Source of the DNA: Mediterranea massiliensis
GTDB taxonomy: Bacteria > Bacteroidota > Bacteroidia > Bacteroidales > Bacteroidaceae
Assembly: GCF_900128475.1 (NCBI RefSeq)
Contig: NZ_LT635833.1
Coordinates: forward strand, 104,003-137,953
Length of the DNA stretch: 33,951 nucleotides
Reading direction: 5' to 3'
Below are positions 30,250 through 33,951 of this stretch, piece after piece; position 1 is the stretch's first letter, and every line of letters begins with the position of its first letter. The notes under the pieces were generated by a model. The model did not search any database and had not been told where the DNA came from. It saw nothing but the letters and a program-made list of their open reading frames with translations. The position numbers and the translations under genes are program-made.

Positions 30250-31800
30250 ATGAGCAAGATTTATCCGGTAGGCATACAGAGTTTTGAAGAGATACGACGG
30301 GGAGGCTATTGCTATGTTGACAAGACCGCCTTGATCTATCAACTGGTAAAGACTGGCAAATATTATTTCCTGAGCCGTCCGCGCCGCTTCGGCAAGAGCC
30401 TGCTCATCTCTACGCTGGAAGCCTACTTCCTGGGGAAGAAGGAACTGTTCAAGGGACTGGCCATGGAAGGACTGGAAAAGGACTGGACGACGTACCCCGT
30501 GCTGCACCTCGACCTGAATGCCCGGAAATATGTGGACGCTTCTTCACTGAACGCCATCCTGAACCAGCACCTGGAAAGCTGGGAGGCCATCTACGGCGAC
30601 GAGAAGAAAGACCGTGCTCCCGAAGAGCGTTTTGCCTGGCTGATCGAGAAGGCCTGCCGTACCACCGGACGAAACGTCGTCGTACTGGTGGACGAGTACG
30701 ACAAGCCCATGCTCCAGGCCATCGGCAACGAACCGCTGCTCACCGACTACCGAAACACGCTGAAAGCCTTCTACGGCGTACTGAAAAGCTGCGACAAGTA
30801 CCTGCGCTTCGCCCTGCTGACGGGTGTGACGAAGTTCAGCAAAGTCAGCGTGTTCAGCGACCTGAACAACCTGATGGACATTTCTCTGTCCAACCGTTTT
30901 GCCAACATCTGCGGCATTACAGAGAACGAACTCTACCGCAATCTGGAGGAAGACATCAGGCTTCTGGCCGAGGCCAACGGAATGAACGAAACCGAAGCCA
31001 GACAGACACTGAAAGAATGGTACGACGGCTACCACTTTGCCGAACATACGGAAGACATCTACAACCCGTTCAGCCTGCTCAACACGCTGGCCGAAATGAA
31101 GTTCGGCAGCTACTGGTTCGAGACAGGCACGCCCACCTTCCTCGTGGAGCTGCTCCAGCGCAGCAAGTACGACCTGCACCGCCTGACCGAGGAGATGGCC
31201 ACCGCCGACTCGCTGGGCGGCATCGACACGATGGAGACCAACCCCGTCCCCATCCTCTACCAGAGCGGCTACCTCACCATCAAGGGGTTCGACAAAGAAT
31301 TCAGAACCTATGAACTGGGCCTCCCCAACAAGGAAGTGGAAGAAGGTTTCACCAAGTTCCTGTTGCCCAACTATGCGTCTCTTTCTTCGGGCAACCCCTC
31401 TTTCGAGATAAGCAGCTTCGTCCGGGAAGTCCGAAGCGGCAACATCGACGCCTTCATGCGGCGCCTCCAGAGCTTCTTTGCCGACACGCCCTACGAGCTG
31501 GCGCACGACTTGGAACGGCACTACCAGAACGTGCTCTTCATTGTCTTCAAGCTGCTGGGATTCTACACCCGGGCGGAATACCGCACGTCCAACGGCCGCA
31601 TAGACATGGTGGTGAAGACCGACCGATACATCTACGTCATGGAGTTCAAGCTGGACGGCACTGCCGAAGAAGCCATCCGCCAAATCAACGAGAAAGGCTA
31701 CGCCGCCCCCTTCATCTCCGACAGCAGAACCCTCTATAAGATTGGTGTCAACTTCAGCAATGCAATCCGGGGGATAGAGGGGTGGATTGTTGAAGAATAA
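30250..31800 (+). CDS. AAA-ATPase with PD-(D/E)XK nuclease-like domain, copy 2
   Basis: A 516-residue paralogue of the gene at 27101, with exactly the same length and the same motifs (SRPRRFGKSLL, VVVLVDEYDKPM, GRIDMVV, VMEFKLDG). Outside residues 91-142 only scattered differences are seen (for example E17R, D27A, H82Y, F/L near 358). Within 91-142 the two are clearly different (here ARKYVDASSLNAILNQHL; in copy 1 TQKYDTPEALNNVLEENL), at the same length. This pattern suggests recombination or gene conversion rather than simple divergence. It has its own promoter. Confidence 0.88.
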   Translation: MSKIYPVGIQSFEEIRRGGYCYVDKTALIYQLVKTGKYYFLSRPRRFGKSLLISTLEAYFLGKKELFKGLAMEGLEKDWTTYPVLHLDLNARKYVDASSLNAILNQHLESWEAIYGDEKKDRAPEERFAWLIEKACRTTGRNVVVLVDEYDKPMLQAIGNEPLLTDYRNTLKAFYGVLKSCDKYLRFALLTGVTKFSKVSVFSDLNNLMDISLSNRFANICGITENELYRNLEEDIRLLAEANGMNETEARQTLKEWYDGYHFAEHTEDIYNPFSLLNTLAEMKFGSYWFETGTPTFLVELLQRSKYDLHRLTEEMATADSLGGIDTMETNPVPILYQSGYLTIKGFDKEFRTYELGLPNKEVEEGFTKFLLPNYASLSSGNPSFEISSFVREVRSGNIDAFMRRLQSFFADTPYELAHDLERHYQNVLFIVFKLLGFYTRAEYRTSNGRIDMVVKTDRYIYVMEFKLDGTAEEAIRQINEKGYAAPFISDSRTLYKIGVNFSNAIRGIEGWIVEE

Positions 31801-31804
31801 ATCC

Positions 31805-31812
31805 TATATTTG
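31805..31812 (+). promoter_or_regulatory. -7 box of the transglutaminase-like gene
   Basis: TATATTTG just after the stop codon of ATPase copy 2, 47 bp before the next ATG. No good -33 TTG. Confidence 0.45.
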
Positions 31813-31858
31813 CAGCCCGAACAACCTATTGACAACCCCCTTTTAAACAGAACGCACA

Positions 31859-33079
31859 ATGAAAAGACTGAAAGGACACCTGCTGATCTTACTCTTAAGT
31901 TTGGTATGCTTCACAAGCCTGTCGGCGCAAACCGATGCCGAGCGGAAGTTCATGGCCGTCGTCGACTCGCTGAACGCGCAGCTCCTCGACGCATATACCG
32001 GAAAGGACTATCCGGCCGCCGAAGCTATCTGCCGGAAGATTATCGACTTCTACGACGCACACGCGGCGCAACTGGCCGAGGGCTATGCCTACTTCAAATA
32101 CTCCAGCTACTACAACATGGCCTGCGTCCAGGCGAAACAAGGGAAAAAGCAAGAAGCCGCCAGCAACCTGCTCAAGGCGCTGGACAGCGGAAAGATGGAA
32201 GTGAGCTACAGCAAGATAACCCACGAGGAAGACCTGAAAGGCATTCTGGACGCGGCCGAGCTGCAACCTGCCCTGCAGCGACTGAAAGAGACCACCGATT
32301 ACCTCTATATCCTGCAAAATGCACCGGAATACACCCGCACGCAGCCAGCCGACAGCCTGCCCCGGATTGTCTATGCGCAGGCCGACGAGCCCGACCTGAA
32401 GCGCGTCCGTGACTATTTCCGGCTGGACAGCGTGGCCGTGGCGGGCGACGAACTGGGCACCATCAAACGCATCCTGACCTATATCCACAACAAGATACGC
32501 CACGACGGGCAGAACGGCAATCCGACGGGCGGATACAACTCCATCAACTTTGCCGAAGCCTGCAAGGACAGCAGCCGGGGCCTGAACTGCCGCGGACTGG
32601 CCACGGTGCTGAACGAGTGCTACCTGTCGATGGGCATCCCGTCGCGTGTCATCACCTGCATGCCGAAGACGTACATCAACGACTGCCACGTCATCAACGC
32701 CGTCTACTCGTCCACCCTCGGCAAGTGGCTCTGGATAGACCCCACAAACAATGCCTGGGTGACCGACGACCAAGGCAACCTGCTGAGCATACAGGAAGTG
32801 CGCGCACGCCTCAGGAGCGGCCAGCCCGTCCGGGTGAACGAAGAGGCCAACTGGAACAATGAAAAGAAGGCCACGACGGAAGAGTATCTGTACGAGTACA
32901 TGGCCAAGAACCTGTTCTACCTGGAAAGCTGGACGCGCTACGGCTTCAATACGGAAAGCGACCGGGAGAACCCCATCAACTACATCTTCCTGCAACCCAC
33001 CGGCTGCGACAGCAGCCAACGGCGCCCAAGGAACTTCTCCGTCAACGACGACCGGTACTTCTGGCAGGCTTCCTTGTAA
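31859..33079 (+). CDS. secreted transglutaminase-like protein
   Basis: A 406-residue exported protein. The signal peptide is MKRLKGHLLILLLSLVCFTSLSAQ. A helical, TPR-like region follows (about 30-150; FKYSSYYNMACVQAKQGKKQEA). The transglutaminase-like core lies at about 190-310, with Cys in GLNCRGLATVLNECYL, His in NDCHVINAVY and Asp in LWIDPTNNAWV, the usual Cys-His-Asp order. Bacterial members may act as peptidases or cross-linking enzymes in the periplasm; the substrate is unknown. A clear start codon follows the -7 box by 47 bp. Confidence 0.85.
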   Translation: MKRLKGHLLILLLSLVCFTSLSAQTDAERKFMAVVDSLNAQLLDAYTGKDYPAAEAICRKIIDFYDAHAAQLAEGYAYFKYSSYYNMACVQAKQGKKQEAASNLLKALDSGKMEVSYSKITHEEDLKGILDAAELQPALQRLKETTDYLYILQNAPEYTRTQPADSLPRIVYAQADEPDLKRVRDYFRLDSVAVAGDELGTIKRILTYIHNKIRHDGQNGNPTGGYNSINFAEACKDSSRGLNCRGLATVLNECYLSMGIPSRVITCMPKTYINDCHVINAVYSSTLGKWLWIDPTNNAWVTDDQGNLLSIQEVRARLRSGQPVRVNEEANWNNEKKATTEEYLYEYMAKNLFYLESWTRYGFNTESDRENPINYIFLQPTGCDSSQRRPRNFSVNDDRYFWQASL

Positions 33080-33186
33080 GAAGCATTATACTTGTCAAAT
33101 AATCTAACCGCATCGTTTCTCCCGGTTCCAAATTCTTTCAGAGAGCCATTGGAGCCTCCTCTCAGCAGGTTTCAAACCAAAGGGGG

Positions 33187-33230
33187 GAATGTTTGAAACA
33201 TTCGGCCCTTATGTTTTAAACATAGGGGCC
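33187..33230. terminator. Two adjacent palindromic hairpins
   Basis: GAATGTTT-G-AAACATTC (33187-33203), then GGCCC...ATGTTT-TAAACAT...GGGCC (33204-33230). They lie about 110 bp after the transglutaminase-like gene and may act as terminator or processing site; no T-tract follows directly. Confidence 0.5.
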
Positions 33231-33371
33231 GTAGGATTGAAACCCACTTTCGGGCCGTTTTTCAAGGGAAGTCCGAAGCACGGACAGATTGTAAGTTATT
33301 CTAACCGTCCGCGCGCCATACGGCAAGCCAGGATGCAATGCGGCAGAATCAAATTGAAAATTACATTTTCA
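33231..33371. other. Intergenic, includes homology to upstream of ATPase copy 1
   Basis: No credible gene; a 79-codon frame from 33189 crosses hairpins and promoter and is rejected. From about 33330 the sequence resembles 26998-27071. Confidence 0.5.
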
Positions 33372-33403
33372 TTTGCTTCTGCCCTCACCTTTTCCTATAT
33401 TTG
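33372..33403 (+). promoter_or_regulatory. Orphan promoter homologous to that of ATPase copy 1
   Basis: TTTG (33372-33375), 20-nt spacer, TATATTTG (33396-33403). The flanking sequence (CAGGATGC..., GGCAGA.TCAAA.TGAAAA, CT.TGC.CTCACCTTT) matches 26998-27071, but no ATPase gene follows. Confidence 0.6.
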
Positions 33404-33630
33404 TTGTAATCAGGTAGGTTTTATTTGACTATCAACAGATTGGATAAAACTCGCACGAGAACGGGCAATGGATAAGAAAAAGCCGGACTGTTCCGAACCG
33501 CCATATTTCTCATGCTTTCAAATAACTCTTTATCTCACCTGCAAAGATAACATTTCTTTCTGAAAAGGCCATATAAACGGCTGCAATCTTACGGAATAAA
33601 AACATATCGGGAAAAACAAGCATACCGTAG
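33404..33630. other. Intergenic, no gene seen
   Basis: About 230 bp with no ORF of note. A minus-strand TATCTTTG at 33542-33549 could be a -7 box, without a -33 partner. The border of the right-hand mobile element probably lies here. Confidence 0.4.
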
Positions 33631-33821
33631 CCGAGTCCCCATAACCACAGGCAAAGGTAATTCGTGTTCTTCCCGTACAAGCAAGGCCAAGCCCTTCGGG
33701 TTCGTGGAAAAAATCATCCTCGCCCCGGAGGGCTTGCGGTATTTTTTCCCGAAGCCTTGCATGTACGGAACACGACCTTTTTAGGCCTGTAGTTATGGGA
33801 ACTCCGGCCCCAGAAGCCGGA
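33631..33821. repeat. ~177-nt nested inverted-repeat structure
   Basis: GAGTCCCCATAACCACAGGC (33633-33652) pairs at 18 of 20 positions with 33785-33804. Inside, TCGTGTTC, CCGTACA and GCAAGGC pair with GCCTTGC, TGTACGG and AACACGA; further in are GGAAAAAAT/ATTTTTTCC and AAGCCCT/AGGGCTT. A separate hairpin TCCGGC/GCCGGA (33803-33821) follows. I recall such long hairpins upstream of genes in Bacteroides conjugative elements. Confidence 0.8.
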
Positions 33822-33841
33822 CTAACAAAAAATCAAATGTT

Positions 33842-33951
33842 ATGTTACAGGCAACAAAGAACAAGTACACGGTGGAAACACTCAAACCACTGAACATTCT
33901 GTACGATCATGAACACTGGCTGACACAGCAGGACGTGGATATGGCCAACGG
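33842..33951 (+). CDS. start of a probable mobile-element gene (3' end outside window)
   Basis: ATG at 33842 opens a frame running to the window edge: MLQATKNKYTVETLKPLNIL followed by YDHEHWLTQQDVDMAN. Only 36 codons are visible. The large hairpin just upstream and the sequence style point to an accessory gene of a Bacteroides conjugative or mobilisable element (possibly DUF4121-like, a guess from memory). No function can be assigned. Confidence 0.5.
   Translation, partial: MLQATKNKYTVETLKPLNILYDHEHWLTQQDVDMAN

Noticed and set aside
27101..31800. Composite transposon formed by the two ATPase copies
   Set aside because: No transposase, terminal inverted repeats or target-site duplications are visible; duplication and gene conversion explain the repeats.
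33189..33428. 79-codon frame
   Set aside because: It crosses palindromic hairpins and the orphan promoter, and its composition is not protein-like.

Overview
The window looks like chromosome of a gut Bacteroidales species (Bacteroidaceae or a close relative). Evidence: promoters of the TTG-N19-21-TAnnTTTG type before many genes, almost no Shine-Dalgarno sequences, two SusC-like outer-membrane barrel proteins with carboxypeptidase-regulatory N termini, a DUF3822-RsmD pair, and paired PF09820/PF08011 ATPases. The species cannot be fixed from this sequence alone. The backbone is fairly GC-rich; the segment 12.6-21.1 kb is clearly AT-rich.

Left backbone (1-12.6 kb): the 3' end of dnaG, a secreted TPR protein, a MATE exporter, a RecD-like helicase, a three-gene operon (membrane-anchored hypothetical, DUF3822, RsmD-type methyltransferase), cardiolipin synthase, a large TonB-receptor-like barrel protein, a small membrane protein, aroB and tRNA-Pro(GGG).

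Integrated island (12538-21148): an ~8.6-kb element sits in the 3' part of tRNA-Pro, bounded by exact 65-bp direct repeats. It has a tyrosine integrase, 12-bp-spaced arm-type sites (AAGTCAACC) at both ends, an SF2-helicase-like protein, a probable DUF3871 protein, a lipoprotein and several unrecognised small proteins. No relaxase, capsid or reverse transcriptase is visible, so it looks like a non-autonomous integrative element or satellite. Its most unusual content is RNA structure. A strong promoter is followed by five successive hairpins and two terminators (13947-14267). A second leader (18443-18730) has one segment that can pair either with an upstream arm or with a downstream arm followed by a U-tract, like an attenuator, and a 16-codon ORF lies across the upstream arm.

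Middle backbone (21.1-26.8 kb): a barrel receptor divergent from an overlapping histidine kinase/response regulator pair, with short repeat arrays at both outer ends, then an EFR1-type flavodoxin/ferredoxin protein.

Right part (27-34 kb): two almost identical 516-residue AAA-ATPase/PD-(D/E)XK proteins flank a probable DUF3843 protein. They differ strongly only in a sharp block at residues 91-142. A transglutaminase-like secreted protein follows, then an orphan copy of the ATPase promoter with no gene behind it, and finally a ~177-nt inverted-repeat structure and the first 36 codons of a gene that probably belong to a second mobile element continuing beyond the window.
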